Assembly (NCBI GenBank): GCA_009784815.1 | Contig: WQXN01000005.1 | Coordinates: 1-55,648, forward strand | Source: Alphaproteobacteria bacterium | GTDB taxonomy: Bacteria > Pseudomonadota > Alphaproteobacteria > Rs-D84 | Length of the DNA stretch: 55,648 bases | Reading direction: 5' to 3' | Shown: in pieces, positions 1-8,470 of the stretch | Numbering within the stretch: position 1 is the stretch's first letter | Layout: each line of letters starts with the position of its first letter | The notes under the pieces: model-generated | Seen by the model: only the letters and a program-made list of their open reading frames with translations | What the model was told of the DNA's origin: nothing | Database searches by the model: none | Translations under genes and position numbers: made by a program

Positions 1-336
1 ACGCCGGTTGGTTTTTCTTGCTTCTGGGCGATCTATCCTCGATTTGCGACATTTCTAGGATTTTTTGGGATTTATTTAATCAATCCTGGATTTGCGATTG
101 CACTGATATTTTTTGAGATTATTTATTATTCTCGCAAACGCGACTTAGCTGGGATTTTTTGAGATTTATTTAATCTATCCTCGATTTCGACTGGGTTGGC
201 TTGTTGGTAAATTATTGTGTGCGTTGACCGCTGCAACCTCGCTAATGCACATATCAAAAAATCCGCCAATAACGCGAATTTTTTGTATGCTTATAAGCTT
301 GGTTTGCGATTGCACTGATATTTTTTGGAATTGTTA
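1..336. repeat. AT-rich intergenic region carrying copies of a dispersed repeat
   Basis: No convincing gene is seen downstream of lysS. The stretch holds degenerate copies of a repeat whose core reads GATTTGCGATTGCACTGATA followed by TTTTTTGAGATTATT. The best copy is at 89-175, a partial copy is at 39-84 and a short one at 302-333 abuts the lysS stop. A GGTTTTTCTTG block at 9-20 is also shared with the second locus near 5280. Within a copy, TTTGCGA and TCGCAAA form a wide inverted repeat. Function is unknown; the position at 3' ends suggests a terminator-like or small non-autonomous mobile element (inference). Confidence 0.55.
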
Positions 337-1806
337 TTACTTCATCAGTGGGAACAGGATCACGTCGCGGACGGTGGGCTGGTCGGCAAGCATGGTCATC
401 AGACGGTCAATCCCAAGTCCAAGCCCGGATTGCGGCGGCATTCCGTGCTCCATGGCTTTGATGAAATCTTCGTCCAGGTCGAAACCTTCCTCTTCTCCGG
501 CGGCCTTGTTGTCCATCTGCTCTTCGAACGCGCGGCGCTGTTCAACCGGGTCCACAAGTTCCGAGTAAGCCTTGACCAGTTCCGCCGTGCTGACGACCAG
601 CTGGAATATGTCGATTCTGCGGGGGTCTTTGTCGCTGCGCCGCGCAAGCGGTATCATATAGGCCGGATAGTTGAACACAATCGTCGGCTGGATGAGGTTC
701 GCACGGATTTTCTTTTTCCATATCTGATCGACCAGGCTCATCACCGATTTGATGTCCTTTATTTCGCCCATGCCGAACAGGCCCTTGTCGGCGACGATCT
801 TTTTTGCCGCGTCCAGGTCCTTCCATTCAAGTATGTCCGAGCCGGTAAGCTTATTAATCTCGTCTATATAATTCAGGCGCGCAAAGTTCGAAAAGTCAAG
901 TTCGATTCCCTGGTACGGAATCTTTAGCGTGCCTTTCAAGGTCATAAGCATTTCTTGAAAAAACTTGATCAGGAATTCTATATTGTCGTTGAAATCCCAG
1001 TAGGCCGCGTACCATTCGATCATGGTGAATTCCTGCAAGTGCTGAGGGCTCATGCCTTCGTTGCGGAAGTCCTTTGCGATTTCAAACACGCGGTCAAAGC
1101 CCGCCGCCACGGCCTGCTTTAAAAACAGCTCGGGAGAAATGCGCAGGAAGAAGTCCGCGTCCAAAGCGTTGTGGTGCGTGACGAACGGAGCCGCCGCCGC
1201 GCCCGAGGCGACGTTTTGCAGTATCGGGGTTTCAAGTTCGATAAAATCGTGCCTGTGCATGAAATCGCGGATAAAGCGGAGCAGGCGGAAGCGTAGCTTC
1301 ATAGTTTCGCGCGCTTCGGGATTCGATATTATGTCCAGGTAGCGCTGGCGGTAGCGGGTTTCAATGTCGGTAAGTCCGTGCCATTTTTCAGGCAGGCCGC
1401 GAAGGGCTTTGGACAATATCACGGTATTTTGTCCGTTTATCGTAAGCTCGCCCTGCGTTGTCGTATAAATCGTTCCTTCGATTCCTATAAAGTCGCCTAT
1501 GTCCAGGTTCGCCTTCATGAATTTGAACTGTTCCTCGCCCAGGTCGGCCATGGACAAAGAAAACTGTATGTCGCCGTCGATGTCGTAGATGCGGCCGAAC
1601 ATAAGTTTGCCCATCCAGCGCGCGGCCGTGACGCGGCCAGCGGTTTTTACGGTTGCGCCTTCGCCGGCTTGGCGCGCGGCGACTATCGTGTGCGTGCGGT
1701 CGAACCTGTCTTTCCAGACTATGCCGTCGCGTTCGCGGATCGCGGCGACTTTTGCAAGTCTTGATTCGGCTTCGTTAAGCTGGTTGGGCTGCGTTGTGTT
1801 GGACAT
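337..1806 (-). CDS. lysS: Lysyl-tRNA synthetase, class II
   Basis: Charges tRNA-Lys with lysine in the cytoplasm. The 489-residue product has the expected length for the class II enzyme. An N-terminal OB-fold anticodon-binding region covers about residues 50-135 and the class II catalytic domain about 145-489. Motif 2 shows FRNEGMS (residues 248-253 region) and motif 3 shows GLGLGIDRLMTML near the C terminus. The start is set by a good Shine-Dalgarno sequence, AAGGAG, six bases before ATG. It lies downstream of lptC-lptB on the same strand, but a hairpin with a U-run at about 1829-1856 and a structured spacer separate them, so it is probably its own transcript. An AT-rich repeat follows its stop codon. 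Confidence 0.97.
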   Translation of the reverse strand: MSNTTQPNQLNEAESRLAKVAAIRERDGIVWKDRFDRTHTIVAARQAGEGATVKTAGRVTAARWMGKLMFGRIYDIDGDIQFSLSMADLGEEQFKFMKANLDIGDFIGIEGTIYTTTQGELTINGQNTVILSKALRGLPEKWHGLTDIETRYRQRYLDIISNPEARETMKLRFRLLRFIRDFMHRHDFIELETPILQNVASGAAAAPFVTHHNALDADFFLRISPELFLKQAVAAGFDRVFEIAKDFRNEGMSPQHLQEFTMIEWYAAYWDFNDNIEFLIKFFQEMLMTLKGTLKIPYQGIELDFSNFARLNYIDEINKLTGSDILEWKDLDAAKKIVADKGLFGMGEIKDIKSVMSLVDQIWKKKIRANLIQPTIVFNYPAYMIPLARRSDKDPRRIDIFQLVVSTAELVKAYSELVDPVEQRRAFEEQMDNKAAGEEEGFDLDEDFIKAMEHGMPPQSGLGLGIDRLMTMLADQPTVRDVILFPLMK

Positions 1807-1828
1807 TTTTTACTCCTTGTTGTTGCGT

Positions 1829-1856
1829 AAAAAAGACGGGCACAAAAATGTGCCCG
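1829..1856 (-). terminator. Rho-independent terminator upstream of lysS
   Basis: Read on the minus strand, CGGGCACA and TGTGCCCG form an 8-bp stem with a 4-base loop and are followed by six U. It lies just before the lysS ribosome binding site, so it either ends the lptC-lptB transcript or acts as an attenuator of lysS. Confidence 0.75.
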
Positions 1857-1982
1857 CCTATGATTAATAGTGGGCTTTTTGATTAAGGTTTTTTCGACAT
1901 ATTCATTTTATTTTTCCCGGTTGGTTCAAGTGTATATGTTCTTGGCGAAAATTTCAAGCATTTTATTAACGAGGCCTACAGC

Positions 1983-2086
1983 GCGTCCAACCAATCAAAG
2001 ATTGGGGACGCTATTCGAACGGAAAAACATGACACCCGTCATGTTTTTTACGAAAGTTTTCATTAATGAAAACTTTCTATCCGTTC
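1983..2086. other. Highly structured intergenic element (nested hairpins)
   Basis: Between the lptB stop and the lysS terminator lie several perfect inverted repeats. GCGTCC/GGACGC (1983-2011) encloses CCAATC/GATTGG. GAACGGA (2017-2023) pairs with TCCGTTC (2080-2086) and encloses two further hairpins: an 11-bp stem at 2023-2048 with loop ACCC, and a perfect 26-base palindrome at 2052-2077. The outer pair plus two inner hairpins gives a three-way-junction shape. It could be a bidirectional terminator, a palindromic mobile element or a structured RNA. Only the pairing is seen directly. Confidence 0.6.
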
Positions 2087-2821
2087 TTACATACGAAAAT
2101 CCTCGCCTAGGTAGACCGAGCGGACCTTGGGGTCTTCGACGATTTCGGATGTAGTGCCTTCCTTGATGATTTTTCCGTTATGCAGAATATAGGCGCGGTC
2201 GGTGATGCCAAGAGTTTCGCGCACGTTGTGATCCGTTATGATAACCCCAAGGCCGCGGTTTTTCAGATGCGCCACAAGCTCGCGGATGTCGGCGACCGCG
2301 ATCGGATCTATTCCCGCGAACGGTTCGTCCAGCAGTATGAATTTAGGGTTGGTTGTCAGAGTTCTTGCGATTTCTACGCGGCGGCGTTCCCCGCCCGACA
2401 GGCTGTTGGCGGACGCCTTGCGAAGATGCGATATGGAAAATTCCTTAAGCAAATCATCAAGTCGTTTTCTGCGCACCTTCGGGTCTTTTTCGGACACTTC
2501 CAGGATCGACATTATATTATCTTCGACGGACAGACCGCGGAAGATTGAGTTTTCCTGAGGTAGGTAACCGATTCTAAGACGCGCTCGCTGATAAAAGGGC
2601 AGGCTTGTAATGTCTTGCGAATCAAGAAAAATCTGTCCGCTGGATGCGGCGATCTGGCCCGTGATGCAATAAAAGCACGTGGTCTTACCGGCTCCGTTAG
2701 GGCCAAGCAATCCTATGGACTCGCCCTGTTTGACGGATATATTCACGCCTGAAAATATTACGCGCTTGCCGTATGATTTGGATAGATTCACAGCCTTTAA
2801 AGTGCTTGCTGTTTTTTTCAT
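2087..2821 (-). CDS. lptB: LPS export ABC transporter ATPase LptB
   Basis: ATPase of the LptB2FG complex that extracts lipopolysaccharide from the inner membrane and feeds it to LptC. The 244 residues are the family length. Walker A is GPNGAGKT at residues 40-47, the signature is [14 protein letters not shown], Walker B is [12 protein letters not shown], and the H-loop ITDHNV follows. The start lies one base after the lptC stop, so the pair is one transcription unit. LptA, which often sits between lptC and lptB, is absent here. Assignment to lptB rather than another branched-chain-type ATPase rests on its close match to the LptB signature and the lptC neighbour. Confidence 0.95.
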   Translation of the reverse strand: MKKTASTLKAVNLSKSYGKRVIFSGVNISVKQGESIGLLGPNGAGKTTCFYCITGQIAASSGQIFLDSQDITSLPFYQRARLRIGYLPQENSIFRGLSVEDNIMSILEVSEKDPKVRRKRLDDLLKEFSISHLRKASANSLSGGERRRVEIARTLTTNPKFILLDEPFAGIDPIAVADIRELVAHLKNRGLGVIITDHNVRETLGITDRAYILHNGKIIKEGTTSEIVEDPKVRSVYLGEDFRM

Positions 2822-2822
2822 A

Positions 2823-3302
2823 TTAGTTCCTTAGTTGAATAGTCATTCTTTTGGTCCGAACCTTGTCACCATCGTCCGAGTCGACTTTAACATTGCCAGT
2901 CAGAACCAGCAGTCCTGTCGACTTTGTGTATTCTCCATCGTCCGAAGTTATATCCATGGCCACATCTTTATCGTCTTTGTTCTGGATCACGTTCGCGCGG
3001 ACGGTTTGCAGGCGGATTATATCGGGCTCGTCGTAAGTCTGCCATATCTTTGCGGCTTTCATGCTGAACGGATTGTTTCTGGAATCAAGGCCGGCGAAGT
3101 CGCCGTTTCTGATACGGAACTGGTCGAATTGAATGCCGGACAGGTCTATTACCTCGAGATTCGCCCAAAGCAGGCTGCGGTAAATAAGCGGAGCTACGGC
3201 CATGATCATGACGAAAACAAGTCCCCAGCCCATAAATACGCTCCGCAATACGGCGGTGGCGCGGCTGTGCTTGCGCGAAATTATAAGGTGGCGTTTGCTC
3301 AT
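2823..3302 (-). CDS. lptC: LPS export protein LptC
   Basis: Bitopic inner-membrane protein that receives LPS from the LptB2FG transporter. The 159 residues contain one N-terminal transmembrane segment (about residues 22-44) after a basic cytoplasmic stretch. A periplasmic beta-rich domain follows, with the LptC pattern [13 protein letters not shown] and [12 protein letters not shown]. It is immediately upstream of lptB. Sequence similarity among LptC proteins is low, so the call leans on topology, the repeating beta pattern and the neighbour. Confidence 0.85.
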   Translation of the reverse strand: MSKRHLIISRKHSRATAVLRSVFMGWGLVFVMIMAVAPLIYRSLLWANLEVIDLSGIQFDQFRIRNGDFAGLDSRNNPFSMKAAKIWQTYDEPDIIRLQTVRANVIQNKDDKDVAMDITSDDGEYTKSTGLLVLTGNVKVDSDDGDKVRTKRMTIQLRN

Positions 3303-3330
3303 GACCTAGATTCTACAAGAAAGATTTTAA

Positions 3331-3359
3331 TTGTGCAAGTTATTGATTTGTGGTAGAAT
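3331..3359 (+). promoter_or_regulatory. Promoter, leaderless type, for exported protein and xerC
   Basis: A -35 box TTGTGC (3331-3336), a 17-base spacer and a -10 box TAGAAT (3354-3359). The predicted start of transcription coincides with the ATG at 3366, so no room is left for a Shine-Dalgarno sequence. Confidence 0.6.
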
Positions 3360-3365
3360 TAATCC

Positions 3366-4277
3366 ATGAGAATGAGGGAATTTCTATTAATTTCGGTTGC
3401 GGCGCTTGCGGCTTTCGACGCAGAGGCATATACTCCGCGCAGGGCGGATGTCGTTGCCGCGCAGGCCCCGGCCGCCGCAAGTCCCATGACCGCCGGGTCT
3501 TTATTGGCGACCGCTATAAATCTTGGCATCGGCGCGATGGCTTTGCAGAATCAGTTAAAGGCCACGGCCGCGGCCTGCGTCCCAAGCGTAAGCGATGTCA
3601 ATTTTGTTCAGCGCATGGTTTTGGAAGTGGCCAAAACCGGCGTCAAAGCCAGCGAATTTACTAAATCCGCAGGCGGTTCCTGCTTGGAAAACGTCGGCAA
3701 CGACTTCAAAACCCGGGCGCAGAATATACATGACGGCCAGGCCCAGCGCGGCGAGGGGAAATGCGCCGATACGGTTCCGACTGGTGATTCGATTTGGGAC
3801 GGCACGAACGTGCGGCTTGCGGCAAACTGCACGATCAACGGAATTTCTTTTTGCACAGGCACCGGCGACAGCAGGGTCATCACTATGGACGGGGCTTTGT
3901 TGAAAGGCTTTCCGATCGTTTCAAACGAAAATGTGCAAAGGACCGCCAATCAGGCGAACCGCGCGAACTTTACGAATATTCACGACATATTCGCGGCAGC
4001 TATGGGATATTTCCAACCGGACGATCTTCTTGAAAGCGAAATAAACCAGGCGCACCGCCTGTCCCAGCTGTCCGAGCAGTGTTCCGAAACCAGGCTGCGC
4101 GCCCAGCAAAGACAACTTTGGATGAATTTCGCCGGCGGCGCGATAATGGGGCTTGGCGAAGGCAATATGCAGGCGGATATAGGAATGGCGATGCAGGCGG
4201 CGCAGGGCGCGGCGGGCGGCGCAGGGGTAACCGGCACGCTGCTTCAGATGGCTCCTATGTTCCTGGGCGCGCAATAA
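3366..4277 (+). CDS. Exported protein of unknown function
   Basis: A 303-residue product with a typical Sec signal peptide (residues 1 to about 21, ending AEA). The mature part has a few Cys, a polar middle and an Ala/Gly-rich C-terminal helix resembling a glycine-zipper. No known family is recognised. The start is ATG 3366 (a second ATG two codons later is possible), placed exactly where the promoter predicts the mRNA 5' end. xerC begins one base after its stop, so the two are co-transcribed. The combination with a chromosome-dimer recombinase is probably incidental. Confidence 0.8.
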   Translation: MRMREFLLISVAALAAFDAEAYTPRRADVVAAQAPAAASPMTAGSLLATAINLGIGAMALQNQLKATAAACVPSVSDVNFVQRMVLEVAKTGVKASEFTKSAGGSCLENVGNDFKTRAQNIHDGQAQRGEGKCADTVPTGDSIWDGTNVRLAANCTINGISFCTGTGDSRVITMDGALLKGFPIVSNENVQRTANQANRANFTNIHDIFAAAMGYFQPDDLLESEINQAHRLSQLSEQCSETRLRAQQRQLWMNFAGGAIMGLGEGNMQADIGMAMQAAQGAAGGAGVTGTLLQMAPMFLGAQ

Positions 4278-4278
4278 T

Positions 4279-5184
4279 ATGATCATCCAGGACTTCCGTG
4301 AATACCTGTTGACCGTTCGCGGTTATTCGGTGCATACGGCCGAATCTTATTGCCTGGATATAAAAAACTTTCTTAACTTTTTCGAAGACTATTCCGGCGA
4401 AGAGGCCAGTGCGGAAGTTTTGGCAAACGCCGAACTAACGGCATTTCGCGCGTGGCTTTCTTCGCGGGCGGCAAAAGGCACGGCAAAAGCGTCAAGCGCA
4501 AGGGCTTTGTCCGCGCTTAAGATGTTTTACAAATTCATAGCGAAGAGGTTCGGAATAAAAAATTCCGCTATTGCCCTTATGCAGTCCCCGAGAGTGCCGC
4601 GGAAATTATCCAAAGCCGTCTCGGGCGAGGATGCGCTTGCGCTTTTGAAAACCGCGGACGAAATGCACCCCGAAGATCCATGGCTTGCGGCGCGGGACAA
4701 GGCTTTGATGACATTGCTGTACGGATGCGGACTGCGAATATCCGAAGCCTTGAACTTGAAAGACGGCAACATATCGGGCGCGCCGGAAGTGGTTAGGGTG
4801 CGCGGTAAGGGCGGTAAGGATCGCCTTGTGCCGATCATGCCGGCAGTGCACGCCGCTATCGCGCAATATATGAAACTGCGTCCGTACGGATTCGATGCGG
4901 GCCGCGCTTTGTTTAGGTCAAGCAAGGGAACTGCGCTTGGGGCGCGGGCCGCGCAACGCATGACGGAACAGGCGCGCAATCTGCTGATGCTTCCAGATTA
5001 CGTGACGCCGCACGCGTTGCGCCATTCGTTTGCCACCGTGCTGCTGTCAAACGGAGTCGATCTTCGCACATTGCAGGAACTGCTTGGGCATTCTTCGCTT
5101 TCGACTACTCAGCTTTATACGAAGGTGGATATGTCGACGCTAACCGAAATCTACGAATCCGCCCATCCCCGCGCAAAGAGATAA
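4279..5184 (+). CDS. xerC: Tyrosine recombinase, XerC/XerD type
   Basis: Site-specific recombinase that resolves chromosome dimers at dif. The 301 residues are the Xer length. The N-terminal SAM-like core-binding domain spans about residues 1-88 and the catalytic domain about 110-295. The catalytic set is complete: R153 (in GCGLRISEAL), K177 (RVRGKGGKDR), H245 and R248 (HALRH), H271 (LLGH) and nucleophile Y280. Its single-base spacing from the preceding exported gene indicates one transcript. XerC is preferred over XerD from the overall motif wording, but the two are hard to separate by eye. No dif site was seen nearby. Confidence 0.93.
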   Translation: MIIQDFREYLLTVRGYSVHTAESYCLDIKNFLNFFEDYSGEEASAEVLANAELTAFRAWLSSRAAKGTAKASSARALSALKMFYKFIAKRFGIKNSAIALMQSPRVPRKLSKAVSGEDALALLKTADEMHPEDPWLAARDKALMTLLYGCGLRISEALNLKDGNISGAPEVVRVRGKGGKDRLVPIMPAVHAAIAQYMKLRPYGFDAGRALFRSSKGTALGARAAQRMTEQARNLLMLPDYVTPHALRHSFATVLLSNGVDLRTLQELLGHSSLSTTQLYTKVDMSTLTEIYESAHPRAKR

Positions 5185-5442
5185 GGACAAAAAATATCAT
5201 GCAATTTTTCAAATCGGTCTAAATCATTGACTGCCTTCGAAAAACCTCCTTACAGGGACTTAGATGTCCACGTTCCAGTCGGTTTTTCTTGGCATTGAAT
5301 GATTTATCCTCGATTTGCGATTGCACTGATATTTTTTGAGATTATTAATTATCCTTGCAAACGCGACCTTGGTGGGATTTTTTGAGATTATTATTAATTA
5401 TTAAATACGATTGCGTGGATATTTTTTGAGCAGTTATTTTAG
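5185..5442. repeat. Intergenic region with second copy of the dispersed AT-rich repeat
   Basis: No gene is seen. Positions 5278-5400 repeat the element found at 1-180: GGTTTTTCTTG, then TTTATCCTCGATTTGCGATT, then two GGATTTTTTGAG-type blocks. About 35 bases (5312-5346) are identical to 89-123. A third ATATTTTTTGAG block follows at about 5420-5430. The promoter of the next gene begins right after it. Confidence 0.6.
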
Positions 5443-5471
5443 TTGACAAAATAGGTTGAGAGAGGTATTAT
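5443..5471 (+). promoter_or_regulatory. Strong leaderless promoter
   Basis: Perfect -35 TTGACA (5443-5448), 17-base spacer, -10 TATTAT (5466-5471). The predicted +1 is position 5478, the A of the ATG of the next gene. Confidence 0.75.
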
Positions 5472-5477
5472 GTCAAT

Positions 5478-6299
5478 ATGAATGATGTGACTATAAATTT
5501 TCTTAACCATCCTATGCTTAGACTTGAAAGCAACTGTTATAGCTATGCTTTAGGAAATTGGTATAAATTCACGCACGATGGGATAGGTCTTAACCCCGGA
5601 GATATACACGCCGGGTTTATGTATCCCAAGCACACGGATAAAGAAGTAGAACAAGGCCTTATTGCAGACGGTCTTCTACCGCTTGAAGATCCGGGCGAAG
5701 AGCTGCCGGGAGCGCCCGAGGGACACTACGTTATAGCGGCATATTGCGGAACGGAAAAAGAAAAAGGCGCTCATGACGTACATTTTATAAAAATCGAAGG
5801 TATGTGTGAAAAAGGGGTCATGTTCTCTGAAAAAAGCGGATATTGCGGTTTCTTTGATTATAACGGATGCAAGGCTTGGGTAAGAAACCGGGTATTGACT
5901 TTGGAAGAATTGCGGAGTTTCAATAGGGATAACTTTTGGCTTGAAAGTAGATTCATGGGGTTTTATGCGGTTCCAGATTCTGGCATAAATCTGTCCACTC
6001 AAAAAATCGTTTATGATATTTGGTCAAGCAATCCGAAATGTATTGAAGCGGTACGTCAGCCTTTTGTCGAGATTGAATTAGAATTTTACAACGCCGTAAA
6101 AGATTTGCCCGTCAGAGAATTCGAGTCGACAGATCAAGCCGAATCCGTATTCGAAAGCTATGCCAAGGCAGTAATGATTTATTCCGGGAAATGGAATAAA
6201 ATGGCAATATCCGCAGGAATGCAAGGCAGAGCGGTCGCCGAAGGAATCGTAAAAATATGGCAGGAAATGAAAAGGGAACAACTATGCAAAAAGTTATGA
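5478..6299 (+). CDS. Unknown protein with an NCYSYALG motif, possible papain-fold Cys enzyme
   Basis: A 273-residue cytoplasmic protein without signal peptide. Near the N terminus it has ESNCYSYALGNWY (about residues 17-29), and further on GAHDVHFIKIE. A Cys followed by a His in this arrangement recalls NlpC/P60-like or other papain-fold cysteine hydrolases, where NCY-A motifs carry the nucleophile. That is a resemblance only, and no family is claimed. Lower GC and plain codon use differ slightly from the GC-rich neighbours. It starts at the +1 of a strong TTGACA promoter, and the following small gene overlaps its end, so the two form a bicistronic unit. Confidence 0.75.
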   Translation: MNDVTINFLNHPMLRLESNCYSYALGNWYKFTHDGIGLNPGDIHAGFMYPKHTDKEVEQGLIADGLLPLEDPGEELPGAPEGHYVIAAYCGTEKEKGAHDVHFIKIEGMCEKGVMFSEKSGYCGFFDYNGCKAWVRNRVLTLEELRSFNRDNFWLESRFMGFYAVPDSGINLSTQKIVYDIWSSNPKCIEAVRQPFVEIELEFYNAVKDLPVREFESTDQAESVFESYAKAVMIYSGKWNKMAISAGMQGRAVAEGIVKIWQEMKREQLCKKL

Positions 6300-6580
6300 A
6301 AAATGTTTATACAATTGGCGGCTTGGAAATATTGCCAGTGACGGTTCCGGAATCAATCGCAGCGGACGCCATGAAGTTTTTTGATCCGACGGATTCGTTG
6401 TCTGTAATAGTAGTCGAGTATTTGGATAAAGACGGACGGTCCGTAGTATGGCTTTCGCGAAACGTCATCTGGTCGGATTGGTGGGCGTGTTCCAGCATGC
6501 TGGACGACGCTACGCGCGAAGATTATTTCCAACAGAGAGATTTGCGCATTCAAAACCGCCCGAAGGAAATAGCGCGGTAG
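6284..6580 (+). CDS. Small hypothetical protein
   Basis: A 98-residue product if started at ATG 6284, which is preceded by an AAAAGGGA ribosome binding site; an in-frame upstream ATG at 6257 lies inside the preceding gene and has no such site. It overlaps the previous gene by 16 bases, suggesting translational coupling. The sequence contains a compact beta-type stretch and a WSDWWACSS patch. No family is recognised. It ends 11 bases before the convergent histidine kinase gene. Confidence 0.6.
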   Translation: MQKVMKNVYTIGGLEILPVTVPESIAADAMKFFDPTDSLSVIVVEYLDKDGRSVVWLSRNVIWSDWWACSSMLDDATREDYFQQRDLRIQNRPKEIAR

Positions 6581-6590
6581 TTAAAGGTTT

Positions 6591-7877
6591 TTATATCGGA
6601 AGGATTACCCGGGTGCGGAGGCCGCCAAGAGGCGAGTTTTCCAGCAGCAGTTGTCCGCCGTGATTTTCGACCGCTTGTTTTGCGATAGTCAGTCCAAGTC
6701 CCGTTCCGCCGTCGCCTCCGCGGGCGGAATCAAGCCGCACGAACGGCTGTAACGCCTCGGTTCGTTTGTCCGCCGGAATGCCTTTGCCATCGTCATCTAT
6801 CGTCACTTCCACAAATTCTTCCGAATCCGTTTCCGTTATAACTACTTTCGATTTCGCGTGCGCGATCGCGTTCTGCAGCAGGTTCGTAAACGCCCGCGCA
6901 AGCGCCGTCGGCCTGGCGTAAAACAGCACCGAATTTTCCGGCGTATTCAGCTTGATCTTAACTTTCCCATTGTCCAGATCGCGCGCCAGACGCGCAAGCA
7001 TCGGGGCCAGGGACACGTCCTGTTCCTCTTCGGGAAGTTCGCCGCGGGCAAATGCTAGATAGCCTCCGATCATGCCGCTCATGCTGTCGATTTCGGCCAG
7101 CAGTTTTTCTTTTTTGATATTGTCCGTTTCGACGCCAAGGCGCATTCTTGCAAGCGGAGTTTTCAGATCGTGGCTGACCGCGTTCAGCATATCGCTGCGG
7201 GTTCTGTTATATCTGTCCAGACGTTCCTTCATGGATATAAGCGCGTTAGCCGCAGCGCGGATTTCCTTGGTTCCGGTAGGGACGAATCCCGGCAGGTCCA
7301 TGCCGCGGCCGAAATAATTCGCCGCCTTGGCTATACGCCGGATCGATCTTGTGTGCATTATTATAAACGGAGTCACGGCCAAAGACGCAATCAGCAAAGA
7401 TATGAACAGCCACAGCACGAACGCGTCGACGCTGCTTGAATAGACGCGGCGCAGGCTGGTGGCAAAGGTCAGTATTTCCGCGCCAGGGCGATGCACGTCC
7501 ACGAACAGCAGGCGGTCGCCGGAATCTATGTAGATTTTGACCGGGTGTTTTATCATGCCTTGCAGCAGCTCGCCCAGCTCGCGGACTTTGGGCGAATTGT
7601 TAGAAGTTTTGGCAGGGCGGTTCAGCTTGGCGTGGCGCGTCATATTGATACGAGTGTCGCGCATCATCGCTTCGGCCAGCGCGGTCGTATGGTCGTCGTA
7701 TTCGGCCAGGCGCACGAAGGCCGCGATTTCCCCGGCCAGGGTTCTGCTCATGGTGGAATGCACGCGGCTCCAATGATTGTCGAAGAACGCGAAGGCCATC
7801 ATAGCCTGCACCAGCAGCATCGGCGCCAGTATTATCAATATCGTTCTGCCTAAAAAGCTTTTGGGTATCAATCGCAT
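6591..7877 (-). CDS. Sensor histidine kinase, EnvZ-like
   Basis: A 428-residue two-component sensor. Two transmembrane segments (about residues 12-32 and 152-174) flank a periplasmic sensor of about 115 residues. A HAMP linker follows, then HisKA with the phosphorylatable H236 in SHDLKTPLARMRLG. The HATPase_c domain has the N box NLLQNAIAHA (N336), G1 DDGKGIP and G2 GGTGLGLTIAK. The H-box wording matches the EnvZ branch, which senses envelope conditions. Its start overlaps the response-regulator stop by 10 bases, so it is the last gene of a three-gene operon. Confidence 0.93.
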   Translation of the reverse strand: MRLIPKSFLGRTILIILAPMLLVQAMMAFAFFDNHWSRVHSTMSRTLAGEIAAFVRLAEYDDHTTALAEAMMRDTRINMTRHAKLNRPAKTSNNSPKVRELGELLQGMIKHPVKIYIDSGDRLLFVDVHRPGAEILTFATSLRRVYSSSVDAFVLWLFISLLIASLAVTPFIIMHTRSIRRIAKAANYFGRGMDLPGFVPTGTKEIRAAANALISMKERLDRYNRTRSDMLNAVSHDLKTPLARMRLGVETDNIKKEKLLAEIDSMSGMIGGYLAFARGELPEEEQDVSLAPMLARLARDLDNGKVKIKLNTPENSVLFYARPTALARAFTNLLQNAIAHAKSKVVITETDSEEFVEVTIDDDGKGIPADKRTEALQPFVRLDSARGGDGGTGLGLTIAKQAVENHGGQLLLENSPLGGLRTRVILPI

Positions 7878-8470
7878 TTTATAATCCTATATCCTTTTCC
7901 GTGCACCGTGGTTACGGTGATGTTACACCCGGATAATTTTTCGCGCAACCTTTTTATCGTCATAGGCGCAGCCCTTGCGATTGCGCCGATCGGAGAGGTT
8001 AATTCGCGCAGCGCGGCTTTTTCATTTTCCGAGAGCGGTATCGCGCGGCCTTCGAATAAAAATTCGCCGTCCAGCCATTCGAAGTTGTTTTCGGTTTTCT
8101 TCGCACCGCTTCGGGAAAGAAGGTTCTTCATGCGCAGGGTAAGCTCTTTAACGGAAAACGGTTTGCCCATATAGTCGTCCGCCCCGCATGAAAGCCCTTG
8201 GATCGTGTTGTCCGTATCGCCAAGCGCGGTCAGCATCAGCACCGGCGTTTTGATATTTTTCGCGCGCATAAGCTTCAACAATTCCACTCCGTCCATGCCG
8301 GGCATCATTCGGTCCAGCACAAGCGCGTCGAACAGGAATAGTTTCATAAATTCAAGCGCCCGTTCCGCGTTCGCGGCGGAAGTCACCGCATATCCTTGGG
8401 CGCGCAGCGCTTTGGACACGCCTTCGTTCAAAACGGGATCGTCATCTACTACAAGTATCGTATGTTGCAT
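7868..8470 (-). CDS. OmpR-type response regulator with short effector domain
   Basis: A 200-residue partner of the adjacent kinase. The receiver domain starts HTILVVDDDP, carries the phosphoacceptor Asp in LVLDRMMPGMDG, the Thr in MLTALG and the Lys in GKPF. The C-terminal winged-helix part ends with VTTVHGKGYRI, typical of OmpR regulators. It is about 25-30 residues shorter than usual between the beta platform and the recognition helix, so DNA binding may be altered. ATG 8470 is chosen because it overlaps the upstream stop as TAATG; an upstream in-frame extension is antisense-like noise. Confidence 0.88.
   Translation of the reverse strand: MQHTILVVDDDPVLNEGVSKALRAQGYAVTSAANAERALEFMKLFLFDALVLDRMMPGMDGVELLKLMRAKNIKTPVLMLTALGDTDNTIQGLSCGADDYMGKPFSVKELTLRMKNLLSRSGAKKTENNFEWLDGEFLFEGRAIPLSENEKAALRELTSPIGAIARAAPMTIKRLREKLSGCNITVTTVHGKGYRIIKCD

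Noticed and set aside
1-330. CRISPR-like array from the recurring GGATTTTTTGAG blocks
   Set aside because: Spacing is irregular, copies are degenerate and unlike spacers are absent; an intergenic repeat family fits better.
215-568. Small plus-strand frame at the left edge
   Set aside because: It mostly overlaps lysS antisense and the AT-rich repeat and has no initiation signal.
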